Shown here one piece after another: positions 1 to 5,741 of a stretch of 8,970 bases of DNA. This stretch comes from Chloroflexota bacterium. Lineage in GTDB: Bacteria; Chloroflexota; Dehalococcoidia; Dehalococcoidales; UBA2162. The DNA lies in assembly GCA_016193545.1 (NCBI GenBank), contig JACPSA010000027.1, positions 1 through 8,970 of the forward strand, given 5' to 3'. Below the pieces are notes generated by a model, which was not told where the DNA came from, made no database searches, and worked only from the letters and a program-made list of their open reading frames with translations. The first letter of the stretch is position 1; every line of letters begins with the position of its first letter. The translations under genes were made by a program, and so were the position numbers.

Positions 1-40
1 CCTCTCCCTGAGGGAGAGGGGGATTAAGGGGGTGAGGGTA
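1..40 (-). repeat. Truncated copy of palindromic MITE-like repeat
   Basis: The window opens inside a GC-rich palindrome: CCTCTCCCT (1-9) and AGGGAGAGG (11-19) are perfect 9-bp arms around one base. They are followed by a purine-rich tail ending in GGGGGTGAGGG (28-38). Read on the minus strand, this matches the left end of the fuller element at 615-737: both carry the CTCACCCCCTTA...CCCCCTCTCC series. The two copies therefore lie in opposite orientation. The rest of this copy is outside the window. It carries no coding capacity. It could be a piece of a small non-autonomous element or a longer-standing genomic palindromic repeat. Confidence 0.75.
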
Positions 41-105
41 ATAGAAACAATCCGTTAAGGGGTAACTATATCTAACCCAATTACTTAAGGAGGAGGCGAG
101 AAATA

Positions 106-426
106 ATGGCAGAATCACCCTTACAGATTTTTGAGAAACTCGACCCGCAGTTCCTCAACCTCATTCATAACACCAATGAACTGGCGCTATCCGATGGAGC
201 CTTACCCCGCAAGGTTAAACTGCTCATCGCCATGGCTTTAGATGCGGCTGCCGGCACAACGACGGGGGTAAAATCGTTAGCCCAGCAAGCCTTAAAAGCC
301 GGCGCCACCAAAACAGAGGTCGCCGAAGCCTTAAGAGTTGCCTTCTACATCAATGGCGTCGGCAGTGTTTACACCGCCGCACCGGCTTTACGGGAACTAT
401 TTCCAGCCGACACACTACCGAAATAA
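106..426 (+). CDS. AhpD-fold / carboxymuconolactone decarboxylase-like protein lacking the CxxC-xxx-H site
   Basis: This is a 106-residue all-helical protein with the layout of a single carboxymuconolactone decarboxylase (CMD) domain. It has a GALPRK entry at about 31-36, a core helix LLIAMALDAAAG at 39-50, and then QALKAGATKTEVAEAL at 61-76. Typical AhpD-like peroxidases have Cys-x-x-Cys-x3-His just after the core helix. Here the aligned positions are Thr51, Gly54 and Leu58, and the whole protein has no cysteine. Its only histidine is near residue 21. A thiol-based peroxidase mechanism is therefore unlikely, and the histidine usual at this place in true decarboxylases is also missing. The start is supported by a strong AAGGAGGAGG ribosome site (87-96), 9 bases before ATG. 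Fold assignment is fairly sure, but function is unknown. A cupin gene follows on the same strand about 390 bases away. Confidence 0.8.
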   Translation: MAESPLQIFEKLDPQFLNLIHNTNELALSDGALPRKVKLLIAMALDAAAGTTTGVKSLAQQALKAGATKTEVAEALRVAFYINGVGSVYTAAPALRELFPADTLPK

Positions 427-570
427 TAAATCCGAGTCCGGTAGTCCAATTTCATTCGGCACCGGTGAGACCAATCTCTCCAGTTTATTATCGGCGCCTT
501 TGTTGCGCAGACCTATTTCCAGACAGAAGTTATCCTGATAGATACTGTGGCAATTGTTATTAATTGAGAG
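415..570 (-). other. Startless protein-like reading frame, possible gene remnant
   Basis: On the minus strand the frame stays open for 51 codons, between a TGA at 571-573 and a TAG at 415-417. It has no ATG, GTG or TTG near its beginning and no ribosome site. The translation has a protein-like composition (for example CLEIGLRNKGADNK, near the middle). It overlaps the last codons of the CMD-like gene in antisense. I do not recognise the family. It may be the decayed tail of a lost gene or may be open by chance. The same stretch also holds a weak inverted repeat, ACTACCG (414-420) with CGGTAGT (439-445), around the CMD stop codons. This has no T-run and is not a convincing terminator. Confidence 0.2.
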
Positions 571-614
571 TCAAAAAGAGGGAAATGGGTTCTGCTCAAT
601 CTTCTTTTTTATTG

Positions 615-737
615 ACCTCACCCCCTTACCCCCTCTCCTTAAAAGGAGAGGGGGAAGAGATTTGAGAGAGGGGATTTGCCCCTCTCTAACTTACACTCCC
701 CCTTCCCTTGGCAAGGGAAAGGGACAGGGAGATAGGT
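615..737 (+). mobile_element. MITE-like palindromic element, about 123 bp, three hairpins
   Basis: This non-coding element consists of three successive hairpins. The first has perfect 12-bp arms CCCCCTCTCCTT (629-640) and AAGGAGAGGGGG (643-654). The second has perfect 9-bp arms AGAGAGGGG (665-673) and CCCCTCTCT (679-687) with a 5-base loop. The third is the near-palindrome TTCCCTTG (703-710) and CAAGGGAA (712-719). The ends form an imperfect terminal inverted repeat: 615-631 against the reverse complement of 721-737 agrees at 12 of 17 positions. A partial copy in the opposite direction lies at 1-40. There is no transposase, and I could not establish a target-site duplication. The element fills most of the gap between the CMD-like and cupin genes. 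It could act in RNA as a strong structure between them, but no T-run marks it as a classical terminator. The exact ends are inferred. Confidence 0.65.
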
Positions 738-818
738 TGGTAACTTCGACAGTAGAGCCTCTTCCTTCACTGCGAGATTATTCCAATTAAGAGTAAGTAA
801 AAAGGAAAGGAGAATAAG

Positions 819-1226
819 ATGGTTGCCATCAACGGACTCATCAGCAAAGCTAAGGACAAAAAGGCAATAACTGACCTGGAAGGACATTCAGGACTAACCG
901 CCTACGAGTTAATCCGTCCCCAAGAGAAGGGTTCACTGCACTTACGGGTGGTACTGGATGAAATCGAGCCGGGGGGAGCCATCGACCCCCATTTCCATGA
1001 ACTTATCCCGGTCTGTGACCACGCCTACTATGTGATAAGCGGTGAAATTGCCGCCACACTTTCCGGCCGGGAGGAAATAGTCGGCCCGGATACTCTCATC
1101 TACTGTCCGACTAATGTCGTCCATGCGATAAGGAATGTAGGCAAGAATCGGGCCAAATTACTGCGCATTGGGGCGGCTGCCAGCGGTGAAACTGGAGGCA
1201 GGTCAGTATTTATCAAACCGGGATAG
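819..1226 (+). CDS. Single-domain cupin (cupin_2-like) with a four-histidine candidate metal site
   Basis: This 135-residue protein has one cupin barrel at about 38-118. Motif 1 is recognisable as PGGAIDPHFH (51-60) followed by YYVISGEI (70-77). Motif 2 is GPDTLIYCPTNVVHAIRN (89-106), with the expected Pro, Gly/Asn, His and Asn pattern. Probable metal ligands are His58, His60 and His102. The motif-1 glutamate normally lies seven residues before the glycine of the SGE turn, and that place is taken by His68. The site would thus be four histidines rather than three His plus Glu. ATG is preceded by AAAGGAGA (806-813), a good ribosome site. No signal peptide or membrane segment is seen. Single-domain cupins include dioxygenases, isomerases and ligand sensors, so the substrate cannot be named. 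It converges on purA with only 45 bases between them and no obvious terminator hairpin there. Confidence 0.82.
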   Translation: MVAINGLISKAKDKKAITDLEGHSGLTAYELIRPQEKGSLHLRVVLDEIEPGGAIDPHFHELIPVCDHAYYVISGEIAATLSGREEIVGPDTLIYCPTNVVHAIRNVGKNRAKLLRIGAAASGETGGRSVFIKPG

Positions 1227-1271
1227 AGAACCGGAGCGAACCCATCCCTACAGAGCACGGGCAATCGAGGT

Positions 1272-2555
1272 TTATAATAGCGGCTTCCTCAAGATGGATT
1301 GCTCACGTTCAGGCCCGACACAAACCAGATTGGCTGGGCAGGCAATGAACTCTTCCAACCTGGCGATGTACTGACGGGCTTGCAGCGGCAGTTGCTCGTA
1401 CCGCCGAATATGAGTGGTCGGAACCTGCCAGCCGGGTAATTCTTCGTAGATAGGCTGACACCGGTCTAAAGCACCGACACTGCTGGGAAAATAATCAATA
1501 GTCTTACCATCCAGTTTATAGCCCACGCACAGTTTTAGACGCGGCAAAGTATCCAGAATGTCAAGACGGGTAATGGCCGCCGCGGTAAAACCATTAATTC
1601 TGGCGCTGAAGCGGGCGGCGACAGCATCAAACCAACCACAGCGGCGGGGCCGGCCGGTAGTAGCCCCATACTCCTGAGCCCGTTCCCTGATTAGATGACC
1701 GGTTTCATCATCCAGCTCAGTAGGCATTGGCCCACTGCCAACACGGGTACAATAAGCCTTAAAGACGCCCAGAATAGCATTAATCCGGGAAGGGCCTATT
1801 CCCGCACCCAAACAGCCGCCCCCGGCCAACGGTGAAGAGGAAGTAGTATAGGGATAGGTACCGAAGTCAGGGTCAAGCAAAGCCCCCTGTGCCCCTTCCA
1901 GCAGCACCAACTCCCCACGGTTCACCGCTTCTTCAAGCATGCCTGTTGTTTCCCGGATATAAGGAGCCAGACATTCCCCGTACTGGCAATACTGATGATA
2001 TACTTCATCCAGGGAAAGAGGACTAACCCCGTAGACTTTAGTTAAAATAGCATTTTTGTAGTCAAGTATCGAGTGAAGCCGCTCCAGTAAAGCTTCCTTA
2101 TCCAGAAGGTCACCGGTCCTGATACCCAACCTGGCGGCTTTATCAGAGAACGCAGGACCGATACCTTTACCTGTTGTACCTATTGCCTTGCCACCCCGCC
2201 ATTTCTCCTCCAGACCATCAAACAGAATATGATAAGGCATAATCAAGTTAGCCCGGTCACTGATAAACAGTCGGCTGGTATCCACGCCAGACCGGTTAAG
2301 CAGTTCTATCTCATCAATCAAGGCGCCGGGATTAATAACCACCCCATTACCGATGAGGCAAACAGCCCGGGGAGAGAAAATACCGGCCGGGACAAGATGT
2401 AACGCAAACTTACCCCAGGGATTAATTACGGTATGTCCGGCATTATCACCACCCGAGAAACGGACTACCATCTCTGCTTTTTCAGTAAGCAGGTCAACCA
2501 CCTTACCCTTCCCCTCATCTCCCCATTGAGCCCCGATAACAGCAATAACCGGCAT
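1272..2555 (-). CDS. purA: Adenylosuccinate synthase
   Basis: Cytosolic enzyme of AMP synthesis that joins IMP and aspartate using GTP to give adenylosuccinate. At 427 residues it is full length for the bacterial family. Visible signatures are the P-loop GDEGKGK (12-18) with catalytic Asp13, NAGHT with catalytic His41 (38-42), and the IMP loop GTTGKGIGPA (126-135). Also present are EGAQG (220-224), VFKAYCTRVGSGPMPTEL (264-281) and TTGRPRRCGWFD (299-310). The guanine-recognition motif, usually TKLD, reads TRLD (329-332), a conservative Lys to Arg change. The ATG has a purine-rich AGGGGGAAA site just upstream (about 2558-2566). It lies only 19 bases after the stop of the phosphatidyltransferase gene, so it is probably the last gene of the ino1 operon, although nothing links its chemistry to inositol lipids. 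Confidence 0.97.
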   Translation of the reverse strand: MPVIAVIGAQWGDEGKGKVVDLLTEKAEMVVRFSGGDNAGHTVINPWGKFALHLVPAGIFSPRAVCLIGNGVVINPGALIDEIELLNRSGVDTSRLFISDRANLIMPYHILFDGLEEKWRGGKAIGTTGKGIGPAFSDKAARLGIRTGDLLDKEALLERLHSILDYKNAILTKVYGVSPLSLDEVYHQYCQYGECLAPYIRETTGMLEEAVNRGELVLLEGAQGALLDPDFGTYPYTTSSSPLAGGGCLGAGIGPSRINAILGVFKAYCTRVGSGPMPTELDDETGHLIRERAQEYGATTGRPRRCGWFDAVAARFSARINGFTAAAITRLDILDTLPRLKLCVGYKLDGKTIDYFPSSVGALDRCQPIYEELPGWQVPTTHIRRYEQLPLQARQYIARLEEFIACPANLVCVGPEREQSILRKPLL

Positions 2556-2574
2556 CGTTTCCCCCTAAAAACAG

Positions 2575-3219
2575 TTAACTTCTTGTTTGTCGCCAGGCAT
2601 CAAATAACCTCTGGCCAAAGGTGATAAAGCTTAGGACGGCGATAATAGACAGGGCAGTAATTAAGGCATAATCAAACCGGCTCAGTAACAGACCCAGCAC
2701 CAGCACAACTACCCTTTCGGCTCGAGTAAATAGCCCCACCTGGCACTGTAGACCTATTCCCTCCACCCTGGCCCTGACATAGCTCACCAAAAAAGAGCCG
2801 ACCATAGTAACACTAACTAGTGAAACCATCATAACCGGACGCTCATTAGCGTTCAAGACAGAAAAAATTAGAATACCCAATAGAAGGACTGCCTCAGACA
2901 GACGGTCAAGTGTAGAGTCAAGCACAGCGCCAAAGCGGGTAGTCTGATTAGTGTGGCGCGCCAGCGCGCCATCCAGAGTATCGAAAAAACTGGACAGAAG
3001 CACTACCCAACCGGCGGCAAAAAGATGGCCGGTAACAATAAGCGCTACTGCCCCGCCAGTCAGCACTAACCCTGACCAACTGATGACATCAGGGGCTACC
3101 CGTGTCTTAGCCAGAAGCCGAACTACTGGGTGGGTAAGGTAAAAAGCTATGATTTTGCGAGCTTCAGATAGCTTCGTTGCTGACCCTCTTTTTTCTAAAA
3201 CAGCCGTCTGATTATCCAA
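2575..3219 (-). CDS. CDP-alcohol phosphatidyltransferase, probably phosphatidylinositol-phosphate synthase-like
   Basis: Integral membrane enzyme of 214 residues with about six hydrophobic helices (roughly 46-66, 68-80, 107-123, 130-148, 168-184 and 185-201). The family signature DG-x2-AR-x8-G-x3-D-x3-D is complete: Asp80, Asp83, Gly84, Ala87, Arg88, Gly97, Asp101 and Asp105. These residues bind the metals and the CDP-linked donor. The later segment SYVRARVEGIGL (146-157), with GLFTRAERV (162-170), resembles actinobacterial and archaeal inositol-phosphate transferases more than glycerol-phosphate ones. A role joining CDP-diacylglycerol to inositol phosphate is therefore likely, given ino1 two genes upstream. 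That specificity is inferred. The start is TTG, supported by AGAAGGGA (3227-3234) seven bases upstream. The gene begins 20 bases after the glycosyltransferase stop. No nucleotidyltransferase domain is fused, which argues against a di-myo-inositol-phosphate synthase. Confidence 0.9.
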   Translation of the reverse strand: MDNQTAVLEKRGSATKLSEARKIIAFYLTHPVVRLLAKTRVAPDVISWSGLVLTGGAVALIVTGHLFAAGWVVLLSSFFDTLDGALARHTNQTTRFGAVLDSTLDRLSEAVLLLGILIFSVLNANERPVMMVSLVSVTMVGSFLVSYVRARVEGIGLQCQVGLFTRAERVVVLVLGLLLSRFDYALITALSIIAVLSFITFGQRLFDAWRQTRS

Positions 3220-3239
3220 GCGGTCTTCCCTTCTCTTAC

Positions 3240-4406
3240 TTAAACTGATAGAGCTTCAAGGTCACGGGACAACTTTTTCTGAGGAGATTCACCAATGACC
3301 CGAATATAGTAATCACACACCCTCTGGGCAATACGCTCCCAGCTATATTCCCCGGCTTTAACTCTGCCTTTGGCTCCCATTTGCTGCCTTAGTTTCTCAT
3401 CTTTCATCAGTGACACCAGAGCCTGAGCTAATGCTCGGCTGTTTTTTGGCGGCACCAGTAACCCTTCCGCACCATGTGTCACCACACTGGCATAACCCTC
3501 TATATTACTGGCAATAATCGGTTTCCCCAGAGCCATTGCCTCCAGTAAAACAATGCCGAAACTTTCACGACCGGTAGCCGGAGAGCAGAAAATATCCGCC
3601 GTTTTGTAGTAGCGGGGCAATTCATCATAGGCTACATAGCCAATAAAAACAACATCATCTAAACCCCACCGCTTAATCCACCGCTGGTACTTCTTAAGCG
3701 GCCTGGAACCGGGACCCACCACAATAAGCCGCGAATCAGGCATCTCCAGTTTAACCTGCCGATAAGCCTTGATGAGATAGTTCAAGCCTTTACGCCGCTC
3801 TAAACGCCCAACGAAGAGGATATTCTGCTTGCCGTCACAAAACTCTTTAATTGGAGCTACATCGGGAGAAAAATGCTCTAAATCAACACCGTTAGGAATA
3901 ACATTGTAGTATCCCGGAACATATTGGCTGGCAAAATCCCTAGCCGGTTTAGACACGGCAATCTTACCGTCAAGCTTACGAAGCCGTCTCTTCAATATCA
4001 TAGCGCCAATAGGCCAGCCTAAATTATAACCGGGCTTGCCATCACAAGCATGGAAAGTGCCGATATTGGGTTTATTGGAGAATCGGAGAACAGCACTACA
4101 CAGCATCGGCATAAAAGGCTCATGAAGATGGACGATGTCAAAGTTCTCCCGGCTGAGAACAGCCTTTATTGTCGAAGCCAATCTTAGTGATATAGTAATA
4201 CGAGCAATGGAACCACTGGTAGGAATCGGGCGGGATTTACCGATTGGTATGAACCGGTCGCCAAAAGCAGTGACCGCTTTGGATGCTGGAGCAATGACCC
4301 TTACCTCATGACCCATACGAGTAAAATGGCGCTCTAGCGCCGCGATGTGATTGGCGACGCCACCGGGGTAGGCAAAGTCATAAGGCGAGACCAACGCTAT
4401 TTTCAT
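3240..4406 (-). CDS. GT4-family glycosyltransferase, PimA-like
   Basis: This 388-residue GT-B fold protein probably acts at the cytoplasmic face of the membrane. The N-terminal half has PGGVANH (14-20), a TSGSIARI loop (63-70), VHLHEPFMP (92-100) and FHA with His119. The C-terminal donor-binding half has IPNGVD (170-175), VGRLERRKG (199-207) with Arg201 and Lys206, and the retaining-transferase E-x7-E motif ESFGIVLLE (281-289). The order and wording of these motifs closely follow PimA, which moves mannose from GDP-mannose to phosphatidylinositol. Its position between ino1 and a phosphatidylinositol-phosphate synthase-like gene fits a lipid-linked inositol acceptor. The sugar donor is not readable from the sequence. 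It could be another GT4 enzyme such as a glucosyl or GlcNAc transferase. The ATG lacks a clear ribosome site in the 55-base gap after ino1, but the N-terminus aligns well with the family. Confidence 0.92.
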   Translation of the reverse strand: MKIALVSPYDFAYPGGVANHIAALERHFTRMGHEVRVIAPASKAVTAFGDRFIPIGKSRPIPTSGSIARITISLRLASTIKAVLSRENFDIVHLHEPFMPMLCSAVLRFSNKPNIGTFHACDGKPGYNLGWPIGAMILKRRLRKLDGKIAVSKPARDFASQYVPGYYNVIPNGVDLEHFSPDVAPIKEFCDGKQNILFVGRLERRKGLNYLIKAYRQVKLEMPDSRLIVVGPGSRPLKKYQRWIKRWGLDDVVFIGYVAYDELPRYYKTADIFCSPATGRESFGIVLLEAMALGKPIIASNIEGYASVVTHGAEGLLVPPKNSRALAQALVSLMKDEKLRQQMGAKGRVKAGEYSWERIAQRVCDYYIRVIGESPQKKLSRDLEALSV

Positions 4407-4461
4407 AAGCAGCTACGGCAAGCTTACCCCAGACTTAAGGTCCGCTGGGAAACATGCCCCT

Positions 4462-5586
4462 TCAATGGTTCGCCTTACTCCGGCTTCCGTCAGCAGGAGT
4501 TGCTGTTTTTTCCACCTGATTAGCCACAATGAACTCCTCTACCATCCGGCGAGCTTCATCATCGGTATACTGAATAGGCGGCGACTTCATAAAGTAGGCT
4601 GCGGGACCGGTCAGTGCTCCTTTCAATCCCCGGTCCAGGGCTAGTTTACAACAGCGGATAGCGTCAATAACCACTCCGGCCGAGTTAGGACTATCCCATA
4701 CTTCGAGTTTTAGTTCCAGATTCAAAGGAACATCACCAAAGGTGCGTCCTTCCATCCTGATATGGCAGAACTTACGGTCAGCCAGCCAGGGAACATAGTC
4801 GCTGGGGCCAACATGAACATTGTCACTACCCATGTCATAGTCCAGTTGAGAAGTAACAGCGTTAGTTTTGGATATTTTCTTGGACTCAAGGCGTTCTCGC
4901 TCTAACATATTAAGAAAGTCGGTATTGCCCCCGAAGTTCAATTGATAGGTCCGCTCCAGCTTAACGCCACGGTCCCGGAACAGCCGGGTAAGCACACGAT
5001 GCACGATAGTAGCTCCAACCTGGGATTTTATATCATCCCCGATAATGGGAAGCCCCCGGTCGATGAAGCGCTGCTGCCAGTATCTCTCACGGGCGATAAA
5101 AACCGGGATACAGTTGACAAAACCACAGCCTGCGGTCAGCACCTGCTCGATATACCACTTAGTTGCCTCTTCACTACCCACCGGCAGGTAATTAAGCACC
5201 ACATCGGTCTGCGTTTCCTTGAGAATTTCAACGATGTCAGCCGTCGGGCCGGGTGCCTTTTTTATTACTTGAGACAGATACTTACCCAGGCCGTCATGGG
5301 TCATACCCCGCTGCACTTTAACTCCTGTCGTCGGCACATCAGCAAATTTGAAGGTATTATTAGGCGAGGTATAAATTGCCTCGGCCAGGTCTTTACCCAC
5401 CTTATTCTTATCAATATCGAAGGCGGCCACAAAATTGATATCACTTATCTGATATCCTCCCAGGTTAAGATGCATAATACCGGGCACGGATTCGTTCTCT
5501 TTCGCCTCCCGGTAATAGTGAACGCCCTGGACTAATGATGAAGCACAGTTACCCACCCCGATTATAGCGACATTTATGTTACTCAA
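4462..5586 (-). CDS. ino1: Inositol-1-phosphate synthase, actinobacterial/archaeal type
   Basis: NAD-dependent cytosolic enzyme converting glucose 6-phosphate to myo-inositol phosphate, the entry step to inositol compounds. The length of 374 residues matches the short prokaryotic class. The nucleotide-binding turn GVGNCAS is at 10-16. Other hallmarks are NYLPVGSEEA (132-141), GDDIKSQVGAT (183-193), NFGGNTDFLNMLERERLESK (217-236), SKTNAVTS (239-246), and FGDVPLNLELKLEVWDSPNS (283-302), which holds conserved catalytic lysines. The start is TTG: an in-frame TGA lies two codons upstream, so no longer start exists. The site AGGAGG (5598-5603) is 11 bases before it, and a second partial match AGGTGA lies closer. 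A near-consensus promoter is upstream, so this is the first gene of the operon. The last 15 or so residues are poorly ordered in character and not a family feature. Confidence 0.96.
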   Translation of the reverse strand: MSNINVAIIGVGNCASSLVQGVHYYREAKENESVPGIMHLNLGGYQISDINFVAAFDIDKNKVGKDLAEAIYTSPNNTFKFADVPTTGVKVQRGMTHDGLGKYLSQVIKKAPGPTADIVEILKETQTDVVLNYLPVGSEEATKWYIEQVLTAGCGFVNCIPVFIARERYWQQRFIDRGLPIIGDDIKSQVGATIVHRVLTRLFRDRGVKLERTYQLNFGGNTDFLNMLERERLESKKISKTNAVTSQLDYDMGSDNVHVGPSDYVPWLADRKFCHIRMEGRTFGDVPLNLELKLEVWDSPNSAGVVIDAIRCCKLALDRGLKGALTGPAAYFMKSPPIQYTDDEARRMVEEFIVANQVEKTATPADGSRSKANH

Positions 5587-5597
5587 CGTTCACCTAT

Positions 5598-5603
5598 CCT
5601 CCT
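5598..5603 (-). promoter_or_regulatory. Ribosome binding site for ino1 (TTG start)
   Basis: On the minus strand AAGGAGG ends 11 bases before the TTG at 5586-5584. A second partial match, AGGTGA (5590-5595), lies within four bases of the start. An in-frame TGA directly upstream of the codon before TTG rules out an earlier start, so the pair fixes TTG as the initiator. The spacing of the stronger site is long. Confidence 0.7.
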
Positions 5604-5658
5604 TATCAAACTGAGCGGAAAAGATAGCAAGAGATTTACTCGACCTACCCCCGCCACC

Positions 5659-5676
5659 TCATATTAAATCATATTA
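5659..5676 (-). repeat. Phased direct repeat in the ino1 leader, possible operator
   Basis: On the minus strand TAATATGA occurs twice, at 5676-5669 and 5666-5659, with a 10-base period, i.e. one turn of DNA. The pair begins about 11 bases after the expected start of transcription near 5687. Direct repeats spaced by a helical turn at this place can be repressor sites, but the sequence is AT-rich and short, so chance is possible. No regulator gene is in the window. Confidence 0.35.
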
Positions 5677-5693
5677 GAACTTTAACCTACTGG

Positions 5694-5722
5694 ACTATAT
5701 CCTTATTGAGGTAAACTGTCAA
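5694..5722 (-). promoter_or_regulatory. Sigma-70 type promoter for the ino1-GT-phosphatidyltransferase-purA operon
   Basis: Read on the minus strand, the -35 box TTGACA (5722-5717) matches the consensus fully. The spacer is exactly 17 bases (5716-5700). The -10 box TATAGT (5699-5694) matches five of six bases. Transcription would start near 5687, giving a leader of about 100 bases before the ino1 TTG codon. It lies in the 155-base gap between truB and ino1, the largest gap among the minus-strand genes of the window. This supports a transcription unit separate from the infB cluster. Confidence 0.8.
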
Positions 5723-5739
5723 GAACCAGCTCAGTTCTT
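5721..5739 (-). promoter_or_regulatory. Inverted repeat overlapping the -35 box, operator or weak truB terminator
   Basis: Perfect 6-bp arms AAGAAC (minus 5739-5734) and GTTCTT (5726-5721) flank a 7-base loop. The repeat starts two bases after the truB stop codon, and its last two bases are the first two of the -35 TTGACA. No T-run follows, so it is a poor intrinsic terminator. Its overlap with the -35 box makes a repressor site worth considering. Confidence 0.35.
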
Positions 5740-5741
5740 AT

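Noticed and set aside
615..737. CRISPR array or rho-independent terminator
   Set aside because: The three palindromes differ in sequence and have no regular spacers, and none is followed by a T-run; an insertion-like repeat fits better.
1227..1271. Bidirectional terminator between the convergent cupin and purA genes
   Set aside because: I found no stem with a T-run in these 45 bases.
2575..3219. Di-myo-inositol-phosphate (compatible solute) synthase
   Set aside because: Those enzymes pair the CDP-alcohol transferase domain with an inositol-phosphate cytidylyltransferase domain, which is absent here and from the neighbouring genes.
3240..4406. MshA-type transferase of mycothiol synthesis
   Set aside because: MshA would also use inositol phosphate from Ino1, but the loop and HEP motifs resemble PimA more, and no other mycothiol gene is nearby; kept only as a remote alternative.
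4942..5535. Long plus-strand open frame opposite ino1
   Set aside because: It lies fully antisense to a gene with complete Ino1 motifs, has no good ribosome site and no recognisable domain; it is a codon-usage shadow.
5587..5687. Riboswitch in the ino1 leader
   Set aside because: About 100 bases of leader show no recognisable aptamer motif, stable stem series or terminator hairpin.
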